Of a stretch of 64,000 nt of DNA, positions 1-13,690 are shown piece by piece; within the stretch, counting starts at the first letter, position 1; the number at the start of each line of letters is the position of its first letter. This DNA is from Dromaius novaehollandiae. Taxonomy: Eukaryota > Chordata > Aves > Casuariiformes > Dromaiidae. The notes below the pieces were generated by a model, which made no database searches, was not told where the DNA came from, and was given only the letters and a program-made list of their open reading frames with translations. Location of the stretch: contig NC_088099.1 of NCBI RefSeq assembly GCF_036370855.1, positions 150,865,517-150,929,516 on the forward strand, given 5' to 3'. The position numbers and the translations under genes are program-made.

Positions 1-390
1 ATCTTCTGCATGTGTGGGAACATGGGTGCCAATAAACTAAATTGCTGAGGTAGTATATGGTTTTTAGAAAACAGCATAGCCTTGGCACTTAGCTATGACT
101 TCCTATTTCTTTGCAATTACCTGAAAAATAACAAGGGCCTGACAAAAACACAGAACTTCATCAACCTTGCAAAGTTATATAAGAAGAAGTAACCTTTACA
201 CTCTTGCCTGTGCTACTCTACTGTGTCCTGACTTCACATCAGACATTCATTGGGGTCTGGCCCCTCACTGCTGTGCTAGGATCTACTCGGCATCTGCACG
301 TAGGTCACAGCACAGCTGTAGAGGTCCCCTGATCTATATTCTGAGCAGTAGTGCGCCAGGGAGTCTTTTCCAGTATCTCTCTTTTAGCAC
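1..390. other. Intergenic sequence, nothing recognised
   Basis: AT-rich single-copy-looking sequence up to the first CR1 fragment. An 88-codon open frame on the plus strand has no recognisable domain and runs into the CR1 repeat, so I treat it as chance. Confidence 0.5.
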
Positions 391-705
391 CATGAAACCA
401 CACAGGTTGGAAGGGACCTTGGAGATCATCTAACCCAACTTGCTGCTCAGAGCATGCCCAGCTGGATTAGGCTGTCCAGGTGAGTTCTGAATATCCCCAC
501 GGATGGAGACTCCACAACCTCTCTGGGGCCTCTGTTCCACTGCTTGACCACCCCCATGGTAAAGTTATTTTATTACATCTAATCAGTTTCCCATGTTTTG
601 ACTTGTGTCTATTGCTTCTTGTCCTGTCACTGTGCACCTCTGACTGGAGTGTGGCTCTGCCTCCTCTGCACTCTTCCATTAGGTACTTGGGAACAGCATA
701 TGAAC
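391..705 (-). mobile_element. CR1 LINE 3' end fragment
   Basis: Read on the minus strand, this matches the 3' end of avian CR1. It has the stretch about a small-print 'GTGACAGGACAAG' tract, then 'GAGAGGTTGTGGAGTCTCCATC', and finally the 'TTAGATGATCTCCAAGG' end just before the 3' terminus near 391. Minus-strand translation gives a broken remnant of the C-terminal end of the CR1 pol protein (RTRSNRHKSKHGKL-like). The copy is 5'-truncated, as most CR1 insertions are, and is moderately diverged. The 5' limit is approximate (within about 20 bases). Confidence 0.9.
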
Positions 706-1808
706 TTGTTTCTCTATTTCTTTTCCTGCAGTGGCTCCCAAGTCATGTCCCTTCAGTGATGTCTGAAACTTCCAGCACATGGAGGAGGAGACCTGGCTCT
801 TCAGATCTCAAAGTGCCTACAAAGAAAGACAGTCCATTAGCCGGATTTATTTGCAGTGCAAGGAAGTGATCCCTCAGACCCACAAGACTTTCACATCTAA
901 CCAGTACTATTTGCAACTTTGATCAGTTTTGATATGTCATCTTGCCTCATCTGCTGGCTTGGCTACTTGGCCAGAGCAAGTTAAAAGTTAGCTTTAGAGC
1001 AAATGTTGTCATCATGGCCAGCATTTGATTTTTTTCTTGATTTTTTTTTAAGCACATTAACTGAAAGTGGACTGTCTACCCTGCTGAGTGTATGTGTGAT
1101 TCATAACAGCAGCTCTTTTAGCATTGCTTGATCTTTTTCAGTCTAGACAATGTGTCAAAGATACAGACATGTTGCATGTCTCTAAATGAAAATGTGAAGT
1201 GGCATTGTGGTCCACAACTCCAGCTATCTTTGAAGCATGTCTTGAAGAAGATGGTAGTGCAACTACTAGAACCAAGCGAGGATTTAGTCTACAAGGGAGC
1301 TGGACCCCAGAGGAGTGTGGTCTACATGCTTAGCACAAGGACTAGCTGGAAATCTTTCTGCACAACAAGGCCAAAAGCATTCTCCCAGAGGAGCATCAGG
1401 TACTCAGGCTGATACACTGAAAGTGCTGTTTCATGGATAACCACACACTGTACATTCATGCAACAAAAGCTATCAAAGGACAAGGAAGAAGTCACTGAAT
1501 GGTACATGTTTTGGCATTAAGGGATTCATCATGTCACCTTCACAGACACTATGAAAGCTTAATAAGCATTAAAAAATTTAGAAAGACAACAACCTAGCCC
1601 CCATAGGTATAGTGCTTAAGGAAACCATATTTAAAGGACAGAATTAACATAAGATATCATTCAGCATTTACAAACATTTTCTACTGAAACCAGTGTCATT
1701 TACAGGCAAAAGTCCCAGCTTCATTTTCATATAAGTTTTGCTAAAACTGAAATCCAATGCAGGTTTCCAAAGTAACAATGCAAGAGGAATAGCAAATATA
1801 TAAGAATA

Positions 1809-1853
1809 AAATATATATAATATATATATATAATAATATATATATATATATAA
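1809..1853. repeat. TA dinucleotide microsatellite
   Basis: Nearly pure alternating AT/TA with two one-base interruptions, about 45 bases long. Confidence 0.95.
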
Positions 1854-2634
1854 AAAACAAATTCTCAGGAATGCGTGGCTATGTAAGTGCAGTTACAATC
1901 AACAAGGTAACAAATCCTTTCCCTTGAGCTTGCAGGGTTTTTTTTTTTTCTTCTCTCCTTTGTAACTCTTCCGGGAATGTGTCAAGCCAGGAAGAGGAGA
2001 GAAAACTGGTGCACAAATATAAATTTACAGAAATGTCAGATTTATGGGCAGGGAACTGCAGAATTCCAGTGCAGGATGGTCTGGATCCAAGCCCCGTTGC
2101 TTGTGGCTGTACAGAGCACTGTTGTAGGAGCAGTAAATTGCAGCTGAGGAGGATATGAGCAGAGCAAGGATGAAGTATACCCATACCAGTTTATGACAGC
2201 AAAAATGTAGGCAAAAATGCTACTCTGAATGCCCAAGTGACTTGCAGCTTAGATAGACACTCTATATTACTGTTCAACATGATTAATTGTAGTAAAAATA
2301 ATTTCATCAATCACTATTCACTAGTCACAGCTCTTTCAGAAGACAATAAACAGTGACTTTTGGGATTTCAGGTGGTTTCTCATGTTATTTTATTGCAGAG
2401 CTAAAAAAGATGGATTGAAATGTAAAGCAAAAGTTGCTTTTTTCCCCCACCCTTTTCTTCAAAGTAAAGCTTACCAGTGAGCAGCAGTGTTTCACTCCAA
2501 GTCATATAAGTCATACCATAATTATTTTCAAACAAATAACCCCTGTATCCATCCTTTTGGTTACAGTGAGGCCTGACCAGCTGCCAGATGTTCAGGGCCA
2601 TTATATGTGCCTTTGATATACATGCACTTACATC

Positions 2635-2654
2635 TACACACGCACACACACACA
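2635..2654. repeat. Short CA microsatellite
   Basis: Around nine CA units with one CG interruption. Confidence 0.85.
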
Positions 2655-4213
2655 GGGCGAAACACAGACATGACAGAAAATTCAAAGCATTATTACAGTT
2701 ATAATAAGCTCTAATATCCAGCTTATTGCTCTCAATGCTACCTAATTTCAGTGGTAGGCATGGCCACAGGAGAGATGACGCTAAAACTGTGTGAATGGGA
2801 GAATAGCATCAGATTTTTTATTAAGATTCCTAGAATGAGCATATCCATTAAGATCTGAGTTTCATTTCACAGTTTTTCTGTCTTTTTTCCATTTCAAAGT
2901 TTTCAGGAGGCAGCTTTTGGGGAGGTTTCTCAAAAGCAATAAGGGCAGATTTGTGGAAGTGCTATCCTGGGTGCCTCCTGTTTACAAGTACCAAATTTAC
3001 TATCAACAAAATGGATTCAGCGGAGGGAGACTGACAGAGAATTTGGTCCTGAAATCCCTGCCTTGATTTTATGGTGTATTACGATACACAGCGATGTATT
3101 TCAAAGGCATGGTAGAAGTCTAGAGACTAAAAAAGTTCATACAGCAGGGGAAATGTCAACTATGTTCAACGCAGGAATCAACTGTTAAAGTAACATGAAA
3201 AATATCCATCTGATGTAGAAATACAGCAGTGCAAACAATCGTCCTCTTTCACTAATGTCAAGAAAGACAAAGCTGGGGTACAGCTAGTACCCAGTGAGAA
3301 CCACATCTGGCTTGGCTATTATTGCCCCATGACCAGCACCAAGAAAAAACAACGTCAGAAGTACTACTTTTAAGAAAACACAGGAGAGCACTCTCTTTGT
3401 GATGTGCTTTTTTTTATCCCTAGAGTGAGGAGGGTGCAGCTCTTTGCAGAGCTATTACCCCCTCCAATACATCCTGTGTTTTGTTTCAGAGAAGTACCAA
3501 GCTTGTGTGGGCGTCTGCTCCACTTGTTTTCAGTTTCATTAGCTATTGATGGGGAAAAAAACATCTTGTATCTGGCTTGCTCTCCACTCATTGCAGAATG
3601 TGACACCTACAGCGTAGTGTCGTCCTAGCTAAAAAGTCCAACCTGATCCTGCACCACAGACTTGCTACTGGTTGGTATGGAGCAGGATCCAGGCCCTACT
3701 TCCCTGCATCCCACAGGTTATGGACTGAGGACTGAAAAACACAGGGCCAGACAGGGTGTTTTACTCCAGGGTGTAATCATCCATGGCTTTCCCCATGATC
3801 CCATGCAGCCAGGCTGGGCTAGGTGCTGCCTACGCAGGTGCCTGCGGTGAGCGGGCAGCAGGACAGAAGCTACCCCCCACACCTAACCTAGAAGGGTTTC
3901 CTTGCTTTGTTCTCCACAGAAAATCTTGGACAACGTGCTCTCACCCTCATTTCTTCAGTTCCCCCACCACCCGATCTCCTTCTTCCACTGCTGTTGCCAA
4001 GACCCACTCCTACATCTATGTTACCCCTTTTTTATTTTTCCTCTTTCTTTCTTCTCTGGCTTGTGTGGCTTTCTTAATCCTCCTGGCTCTTTAAAACAAA
4101 ATCAAAACCCCCAATCACCATCAGCCGTAATACTTCCTTTCCTGCCGCCTGTGCTCCACACCTTTTCCTCTCCGATTTCTCTGGCAGTCATGTATCACCC
4201 CATTCTGATGCTA

Positions 4214-4400
4214 GTGCGAAGGCTTTGCCGCACGGCAACGAAGCTCTCCCTGAGCAGCCACGCTGCCTTTTCAGGCTGCTTTGTCCTATTCCCTGAGCAC
4301 GTGGCAAGCCGGGAAGCGCAGCGGCGAACGCTGCTGGGCTGCCTGTGCATGCCGCGGGGTAGCCGGGGCCGGCCATAGCACGCATGTGGCCTGCCAGTCG
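4214..4400. other. CpG-rich patch
   Basis: About 16 CpG dinucleotides in under 200 bases, inside otherwise CpG-poor AT-rich DNA. It includes CCGCGG and GGCCGG motifs. No exon or repeat family is recognised. It could be a small CpG island, a GC-rich satellite remnant, or a biased-conversion hotspot. Confidence 0.5.
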
Positions 4401-7400
4401 TTTTGGGGTGCCACCACCCAGCCAGCTCTGCAGGTGCTCAGGACTAGTGCTTCGTTCAGACTGAAACAGTCATAAATTCTGAAGCTGATTGCTTTTTTCT
4501 AATAAAGGCATTCATTCTCCCACGTTTTTGGCAAATAAGAGAAACTGCTGTTTATAACCTCTCACAGCCTGGCTCATAGCACATATACATTACGCAAGTA
4601 CGACGCCTGGTCAGAGAGCCAGAGTCTAAGGTCCTTTTAGTTATGGCTCTGCTGGTGTTTACTGAGAGTTGATTTTAGCCTGTGGTGCTAATTTTTCTGG
4701 AAATATCCAGTTACTAACACACCACAACTGAGTCTGGCTGTTCACCTTGAAGATTAAACCAAAAGATTACAAAAGACAAATGAAGAGCAGCTCCAGTGTG
4801 CTCTTAAATCTACGAAGACACTATAAAATTTCTGAAACCACTGCTAGTAACTTTAGTGCTGCTCCTTCATTGCAATGATTGAGCTCTGGATCACACAGCG
4901 TTACCTCATCTTCTGTCCAAATTATAATATGTTTTATTGCATTTTACTCATCTTCTCTGTTGAGAGGCTAAGAGGAAGCTACATCTGAGCTGCCAACAAC
5001 CTACTGTGCTTCCGATCACTTTGTAAAAACAGATAGTGAGCTATAATCAGCTAAATCTCCACAGGGGGTGGTACTTTGCTGAAGTCAACTCAGCAGGTAT
5101 TTTCTGCCTGCCATTTTCAGAGTCCTGAGCTTTGAAACCGTTTGGGTAACTTAACCCTGTGTGCCTGTTGCAGCTTTGACTGTGTCACATCACGGGGGAC
5201 AAGACATATCTCTTAGTTCCAGTCTTGCCATGCTGTGACCAGCGGGAGCAGTGAAAGCAGCATCTCCTTCTTGGGTCATGCAGTGGTGAGCCTGTCTTTG
5301 CAACGTAGCTCGTGATCCTTACTGTTTAATGTGGTTATGAAAAGTGTCCACAAAACATAACCAACCTTGAGAGCTAAGGGCAAGGAGAAAACTACTGGAA
5401 AGTGAATGTGTTGGGACCATACACTTTTATGGCTGTGTTTATGAAGGGGGAGAGCAAAGGGAAGGAGCTATATATATAGCAGAATGTAGTCTTTCAAGCT
5501 GTACAATCCATTAGTAAAAGTGTGTTTTCACAGTCTTGTAAAATAATGTTTCATCTCTTAATTAATTTTTTGTAATAAAGCATATAAACACATCTCTTAA
5601 TATATCTGAAAAATGTACTTTTGCTAATCTCCTAAAGGATATAACTCCTTTGGTTAAAGAAGTATTAATACAGCTGTGGTGTTTTACAGTGCATTAAAGC
5701 TGTTTTCAACTGCTAGATGTGTATCCAACTGCTCATTCACAGTCCAATTGTAATAGAGATGAATGAACCTCAAAACGAGCAAACTTACCATTTTTTGAAC
5801 CTCTGCCTTCTAAGTAATAAAGGAGTAAAGGAAAAACAAATCAAATCAAGAAAAAAAATGCCTTTTGGTTCAGCTTTATTTCAGAAGATTGCAGCTCAAG
5901 TGGGTTTTATTTTATACAAATCTATTTACTATACCTAATTATTGACAAATGATTTCTGCCTCTGATTGTCTGTTATCACCATTTCTTTTAATTAGCTGCC
6001 TCACACAGATAAGTCACTACATTGTCTTTAAGATAGTACGTCTCATTGTATTTATCAAGTCAGCCACTTATGAAATAAAATGAGTAGTTCTGTGGGCAGC
6101 AGAAATAAGGAAGTTGTATTTTTGCAGAAATCCATCTTCTGGTTAAATTCTCTAATAAGGCACAAAATCTGATCAAAGGTTTTCCCTGCTTTATTGTATG
6201 TATAATGGCTATCTCCCAAATGCATTTTCTGATATCCTTTATCTCAGGCTTCTCTTCTTCATGTACCACTTCTGTTAATATTTGTCAGCCTTAATATCTT
6301 TGAGACTGCTTATCTTTTTGTCAAATGTATTTGAAGTACATTAATGCATATAAGAATTATTTAGGTTGAACAAGCAAACAAATGAAGAGGCACAAGTTTT
6401 GCTTCCTTCTGACACCAGAGTGAAAATCAGCTGGTCAGATCCTGAATTGGTCTAATTGGGTACAGGCCCAAGAGAAATCAAAAGAAAGCATCATAATGTT
6501 GCTTTTTGCTTCCTTGGCCATGGGCTAGCCCAGTACTGTCCTAATTCTATCAACAACCACTTTCTGGCTCTGCTGTACTCTATTTCCAAATTTGCAGTTT
6601 GTTCTGCTTAATAAATATACATCAGTAAGTGATTTTGTGATTTACTGGCTGTCTTGAAGAGCAAACACATTCAGAGAGATTAACTGAGAGAAAATCAAAA
6701 CAGCTTTATAAAATTTTTACAAAGCTCATATTATGAAAAAAAGCTTTACAGTTTCAACTATAGAACATGATTCCTCTCTGCAACATTAGAAATATTTTAA
6801 CTTTTTGAAATGACAAAATAAAATTGTTCTTTTTTAAGTAAAGTTTTTCCAGATTTTTTTCTTCCCAACAAAAGCAATTTATGAGGATTGAAACAAATTT
6901 GGAAATTGCTTCAAGTCATCCTATTTAGTGCTATTTATTTTACTGGTATTCATCTGTTTCTTCAAAAACCTTTTTTCTTATTGCACTACCTGCCTATTTG
7001 TAAGGAAATGAATCAAGGCTTAATCAACCAGAGGCGAGAGACCTACGAAGCTGACCAGCTGGTGGGTGCCTACTTCAGGCACATCAGATATTTCAGGCAG
7101 GTCAGTCTAGGCTCCACTGACTATAGTGGAAGCAAATCACACTTTCAGTAACAACAATCCCCACAGGGTGTGATGAATTTCTAATCCCGGGCAGTGGGCA
7201 GCTGCACGAGAGCCCTCCCTCCTCTCCCCCCGTCACCAGCGGGGAATGCTGTGCGGCCCTGCTCCAGCTGCATATGCCGAGTGGAAACTCGGCACAGCTG
7301 GAATCAGGAGAGAAGGAGTTACCTTTTGATGGCCAGCTGTAATCTGGAAAGTTTTGTTGCTTTCAGTAAGGTACTGATGTGCAGCTTGAACTCAGAGGGT

Positions 7401-10400
7401 CTCCAGGAAAAAGGGCACAGATAGAATTACCAAGGATGAGGAAAAACACACAAAAGGTATAGCACAAGCATACAGGGAAAACCTCAGCAAGGAAGAGGTG
7501 CAGAATGAGAGTCGTGAGTCTGTAAGTAGTACGAATAAGAGCTATTCCCTAGCCATAAGCAAATCAGCTTTAAGCTTTATTTTATTCAAAATTTGTTTCT
7601 TTCACTTGTCAGGTTTTGAGAAGATGAATAAGTAGAAATCTGCAGTCTCCAGTCTACCTGTTTTCAGAATTCAATAGTGAAAATAAAAACAAAATCCAAA
7701 CCGCCACCTCTGTTGGCTTTCATTTCTTTCATTTCTTAATTTAGCTTGCTTCCCACCTTTTCCTAGAAGAGTGTCCTCATAGGTGCAGTTTGATTCAAAC
7801 AAAATGTAGAAGTTAATGATTATAAAAAACTATCAATATGGACTTGTCCATCAGGTACAGCTTAACTTGGATGAGAAGTGTAATTTTGATCTTAGCATAT
7901 GTAAATATTATTTTATGTAAATATATAAAAACATTAGCATGGCCTATATGCACTATGAGAGTGCACCTAAAACATTGTCTCTCAGCAATACCAACAGTTT
8001 AGATAAAGTTTATCATAAGACCATAATTTACTCAAAACCTTGTTTATATGCTGCTATAGACATATCAGTTGAAGGTTAATGAGAGGGCAAGCAATGCTTT
8101 CTAGTTTTCTCTATTAGATACGTAATATATTCTAAAACACTATTAGCTTATTCATCTTTCTTCCTGCAAGAACTGATCAGTCAGTGTTGTAGAAAAACCT
8201 ACACATAATAAGATGCTACATACAGGGCATCTGCTTCCAGGGATACAGTTGCGAAGGACGTTCAAAGAAAGAAAATCTGTATCCTTAGCAATGCATGTGA
8301 CTGACCTTGAAGTAAGTGAGTATAACTAAACTTTTAAAATTTCTATATTTATAATAATAATTTGATTTGCGTATCCTAAAAAGAATCATTATGGGTTTCT
8401 TCTACTTTTCTTCTTTCTGCTGGCCCATCTGCCCCACCAGGCAACGCTGTCCAGTATTATATGTTTCTTATGTTATTGGAATGCCTAGAGAAACAAACTT
8501 AAATACATAATACTGACCTAGGTGCAGTATAAAAATATAGTAAGAAGTAGCCTTATGTCCCAGAAAGCTTCTAACCTAGCAGTCTTCTTGACTGCATTTC
8601 ACAGAGCAGTAACTAAAGCTAATCCTGCTAATATTGCAAAGGAACTCAATGGCAGAGACAAAAAAAGGATATAATTTGCCTGGATGCAGAATTCAATAAT
8701 TCTGCTCAGCACCTGTGCCCAAGCCTACTGGAAGCTGCGGAGAAACAGTTTAGGATCACAGAGTCTTTGGAAAAAACATTCTGCAAGCATGAAAGAAGTT
8801 TTAAATCAGTAGCTGAATATAATTTTAAGTAAAGAGTAGAAATTTCCAGCATATGTTATGGTAATTAGCTCAGCCAAAATCTTGGTTTAAGGAACAGTCA
8901 ATATTGATATGGAAGGTAAAAGAGAATGCACTGATTGCAGTGACAGAAATGAAAGATGTTCTGAAGTCAGGCAGGGTATTAAAGAAGTCGTGTGGTAAAT
9001 GTGGTGTTCCTACAGTCCAATTAATAGCCACAAAAAGGACAGACTTTTGACAATTGGAAAGAAACTATTCTAAAGATATTTAAATCCCAAAGGATTCAGA
9101 GATGGCTGAGCATCTACAGGTATTTCAGAGCAGGCACTCACCTATGTAAAGCAAAAATAACAGGGATTTCATTGCAGGATTGCAAAAACATCAAGTGCTC
9201 AGAGGCTGCCTTTGGGAAGTGTAGTCCATGAAAAAGGACAGTTCTGGTGGCTCCTCACTGATCTCTTGCAAAAAGCACTTAGGCGCACCTACGCTGCATG
9301 GAAGACATATCCATGCACACCAAAACTGTCAAAAATTTCCTATTGTAATCATTGGAGAGCAAGTCAATACTCCTAGTAGCATCTAAATGCCATTCAGCTG
9401 GGCAGGATTCAGTTAGTTAGCTGAAGCTACTACGTACCATGGGCCATGGGAGATGCACTGGCACACCCAAGCCTGGCCCAAGGGCTGGTGAGTACGGCAG
9501 CGAGACCCTGTGAGAAGCAGCGTCCCTGCCCAGCCTGCAGCTGGAGGCCACAGAGATATGCCATCTGCAGCTGAAGCAGCACCAGATGCCCATTCCCACC
9601 TTCTCCCACCCTTAACTACTATACTGCAGTTTGCCAATCCAAAAATAATGTGTGTATGTACACCTAATCCTCTGTCTAGGAACATATATAGAACATGTTC
9701 CCATTGAGATCAATGGTGTCACACAAAAATTTTAAGGATCTACTCTGAGGTTTATTGTGAAGAGGAATTAATCTTTACAAATACCCTTGAAGATGGAAAC
9801 ACTATGTTATTAGTCTTCTTCTTGACTTAATAGAAGTTCTCCTAATGCCCTCTTACACAAACACAGAATATATATACACTATGAAAAAACACAAATTAAC
9901 CTCTAAGTCAATCAATATTTACAGCATGCAAATGGATTTGCAAGCATGTTAATATACTCTACAGACTCTGGTGACATTTTGCATATTCGAGATAACCAAT
10001 TTTTTTAGACATTACCAAATCCTTGATGTTTATCTTTTCATTCCAAAGAAATTTAAGTCAAAATCTTTTATATAATAAAACATAAAATAGCAAGACTGGA
10101 ACAACCACTATTATTGCCTTATACAGCAAGAATGTTTTACAAGGAAAGATTTGAAGGTTTAACAACTTCAGCAATCTGACTAACAGAATATTCCCAGATG
10201 GTTCTTAATTGAAAATATAAACACTCATTTACACTGCAGCTTCATCCATGCCTTTTATTTACCGTACTGAATCTTACCGATTAGGGGTTTGGTTATTTTT
10301 TGCTACATTTTGAGATTCAGAATAGGGAATTTTCTACTTTTTCATGGGAGAGTGTTGTGACTTTTATTAGTCAGTTAGTCAGTTATACAAGGAATGTGAA

Positions 10401-10679
10401 GTCAGTGATACAAGGAATACAAAGAGTGTGCATGACTCGACACAGCCTTTTCAGTTCATATCACTTTTATGATTCTTACATGATGAAGTTTTATTTGCCA
10501 GAAGCTCAGTGTTGTGAGATCGTCGCCTAAAAGCTCACTGAAATGCATTGGGGCTTCTTGTAATCCAGCCTCTTCCTTAGGACAAATTGCCTAGGATGGG
10601 ACACCTTAGTTTGTGTTTTTTCAACCATAGCTTTTGTGTGGAAAGCAGTTTCAGAAACTTTCACATTACTATGCAAAAA

Positions 10680-11143
10680 TTTAGGTTGGAAGGCAACTTT
10701 GGAGACGGTGTAGCCCGACCTCCTGCTGAAACCCAGTCTAACTTCAGAATTAGATCAAATTGCTCAGGGGCCCAGGCGAGTTTTGCAGCTCTCCGAGGAT
10801 GGAAGTGCCACCGTTTCTCTGGTACCCTGTCCCCAGCCTCCCCTATTGTGAAGCGGCAACATTTCCAACCAAATGGTTGGAATTTCCCTTGCTGCAAGTT
10901 GCGACCTTGTCCTTGCCTTGCGCACCTTTGACAACTGCTTGCCTCTTTCTCCTCCGTAGCACCACCGTGCTGGGTAATTGAAAAATGCTGGTAGACTTCC
11001 CCCATTAGCCTTCTCTCTTCCAGGCTAAGCAAACTCCGTTCCTTCAACCTCTCCTTGTAGGTCATGTTCACGAGTCTGCCAACCATCCTCATGATTTTCT
11101 GCTGGACTTTCTTCAGCAAATCAAAACCTCTCCTGTACTAGAG
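10680..11143 (-). mobile_element. CR1 LINE 3' fragment (older copy)
   Basis: On the minus strand the translation near the 5' end of the fragment (about 11119 down to 10980) reads like the C-terminal part of CR1 pol: a VQxKxMRMVxxLxNMTYKERLKE stretch followed by LLSLEERRLMGEVYQHF. The 3' end near 10680 carries the GGTTGGAAGG-type CR1 terminus in reverse. The lower similarity to the canonical 3' tail suggests an older subfamily than the copies at 391 and 31880. The pol reading is broken downstream. It is a dead 5'-truncated copy. Confidence 0.88.
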
Positions 11144-11981
11144 GCCGTAAATGGGAGGCAAAGTCAAATGAATGGCCACATGAATGCAGAGGAGAGGGAA
11201 ATAATCTTACCTTCACCTGTTGTCTATGCTCTTGCTAATACTCAGCTCAGTACTTGTTATTGGGGCAAATAGTAGATAAAGAAGAAAACTACTTCTTCCC
11301 TTTGTTTCCCTTCCTCCTCCCCTCACCATTTTTATGAGCAAAATTTATAAATAAAACAGAGAAAATCATTAATATACAAGTATCTTCACACATAGTTTTC
11401 AAACTCTGTATAGATGCACTGAACTATTCCTACTGATTCAGCTGTCAAAGGTATGGAGTATCTATCTTTAAGTAACTATGTTTAGGATAAAAGGATCAGT
11501 AACATATTCAGCAATTTCTGACTCGCTTGCTGTTTCATGTGGAATCTTTAATGCTTGGCTAACTTTGAATAATACTAATCCAATTGGCTACAGTGTGTGA
11601 TGAAGTATAATTTTATCAAATTAACTTACTTTTCCCTGCAGAACTCATCATAATGCTTCTAGTACAGACTGAGCTTTGTCACCTAATCGCCTTGTTTCTC
11701 TCCGCAGGGTGATGTAATGTATGCACGTGCATAACTTTCCAAGGGTAAGATGCTCCCCATTTTTTATTGCATTTGCCGGCTCATTAGACCTTATTGCTGC
11801 CATGAGAAGTGCCACTGGATCTGGAGCTCAGGTAGAATATGGAGATGGGAATGGCCTACTGGAGCAAAATGCTCTCTGAGCTTTCCGCCAGATAGGGAGT
11901 GTCAGTGGGGATGCCTGCAATGCCTTGAAAATCTTAGATACGTAACCACTTATTCAACGGGTTCTGCCAGATATTTTGATT

Positions 11982-12042
11982 GATAGCTAGATAGGTAGGT
12001 AGGTAGGCGGGCAGACAAGTAGGGAGGTAGGGAGGTAGATAA
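11982..12042. repeat. Imperfect TAGG/GGTA tetranucleotide repeat
   Basis: Runs of GGTA and GGGAGGTA units with several interruptions over about 60 bases. The strand is purine-rich with G-triplets. Confidence 0.9.
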
Positions 12043-13640
12043 TGATAATCACCAGTACTATTATCCTGTAGCTTCCATGTATCTGTACTTAATTCTTTAT
12101 TGTTTCTTTCAGTCCCCTTTCTGCTGTGCCTACCCCAAGTCTTTCAGTCTTTCTCTCACACTTGCTCTCTGCTTCTCTTTTAAAATTCAGGTTTGCAGCC
12201 TCTTTCTTTCTGTGCTGATATTTTCTCTGTCACTGTTTTATCACTGATTTTCTTTTTCTCACTCAATTCCTTCAGTGTTCTTCTTCTCCCAAAATTTTTT
12301 GTGATGCACTGTTGAAAAAACAAAATCAAAAAGATCCCTTTAACACTTTCCTCTATTTGCTTCTAGACTGACAAGCATTTTCTCACACTTTATTTTTCCT
12401 TTTTGAACTTTTTGGTATTGAATATAGGTCTTCAGTGTCTATTTTGTTTTTTCTCTCCCTTTACTTGAAACATGCCCATTAAAATTTACTTCCAAATCAC
12501 CCTATAGTTACTCACTGTTGCTGAGTATGAATGGGGACAGGTACTGCCAATTTTCCTGCTCTGAATCCTGATTCTCAGTTGCATGTGAGTACACAGGAAA
12601 AAAAAAAAAACGAAACTTAATTTTGCAAGGAGATAAAACATTACTCAAGCATAATCATTACAATATATCTCCTTGGTTGTTAAAAAGACAATTCAACTAT
12701 GTCTTGTGCATATGGAGTTTACTGATTTCTGAAGGAACCACTAAAATACGAATAGCATCTGGTTATCTAAAAAACAGTTAGCTCTGAGTACGTGTTCTGC
12801 TGAGTTTAAATTTCATCAGTAACTATTAACCTCATCTAAGATGTAATAGAAGAAATGAGACTCCAAACAGCATGAAATTGCACAATTAGAGTGCTTCGTC
12901 TACACTATTTGACATGTGCACATTTTTGATATCATAAGTCATGCCATGTTCTTAGCATGGCTCATTATATTTCAATTAATTCCTTCAATGAAGTAGTTCA
13001 GATTGCAAATGTCAGCCCAACATAAAGATGCTTTTCTTGACAGCTGTGCAAGGCACTTGTTGAAATGTAGTATGATATAACACTTCTAATGTAAAAATAG
13101 CAAAATACGAACTAGTAAGCAACTTCTATATTCTATCACTGAAGTAATAAACATCATCTGTACATGAAATACTTGGAATTGTATTTTACCAGCAAAAATA
13201 TCCCTTTCCATTTTAGTTGGCAATAGTATTTCGGGGTGCTCAGGTCTACTGAATGCCGATGATAAAAGTACAGAGTGATTTAGTAGTGTCATAACCACTT
13301 TTTATCAGCATTCTGTATGATGATCCTACAGAGTTAACAGAGCTATGGAGCTCTTTTAAGTACAACTGGAAAATGTGAGTATATTAGTAAAATTCTAGGC
13401 ATCCTTTTTAGTCTAAAAGAATATTAAATGATCATTTGAGCTTGAAGCATTTATTTCTTTGAAAAGCACAACTCAGCGCATTTGTCAAAATGTTATTTAT
13501 CAGCCTTATTTTTTTGATGAAAAATTATGGTCAATATAGAATTCAATATTTTAAAGATATTAAAAGGAAATATTTTCCCTTGCATTTTAACATTTTAAGG
13601 TACAGTGCCTTTTGTAATTGATATCCTGAAGGCTGCTATT

Positions 13641-13690
13641 CCTTTTCCTTTTCCTTTTCCTTTTCTTTTTCCTTTTCCTTTTCCTTTTCC
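13641..13690. repeat. CCTTTT hexanucleotide repeat (polypyrimidine)
   Basis: Eight units of CCTTTT on the plus strand with one imperfect unit. It is a pure pyrimidine tract of about 50 bases. Confidence 0.95.

Larger units (their letters stand above)
706..10679. other. Long intergenic stretch upstream of TRHR
   Basis: About 10 kb with no gene I can support. It holds a TA microsatellite (1809-1853), a short CA run (2635-2654), a CpG-rich patch (4214-4400) and smaller GC-rich patches near 7187-7310 and 9430-9560. The open frames here (up to 158 codons at 3902-4378) have low-complexity, proline/serine-rich or nondescript translations without family motifs, and I read them as chance frames. The remainder is AT-rich and looks single-copy or too decayed to classify. 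Confidence 0.6.

Noticed and set aside
3902..4378. 158-codon plus-strand open frame
   Set aside because: It is rich in Pro, Ser and Phe with no motif, and part overlaps the CpG-rich patch where stop codons are rarer.
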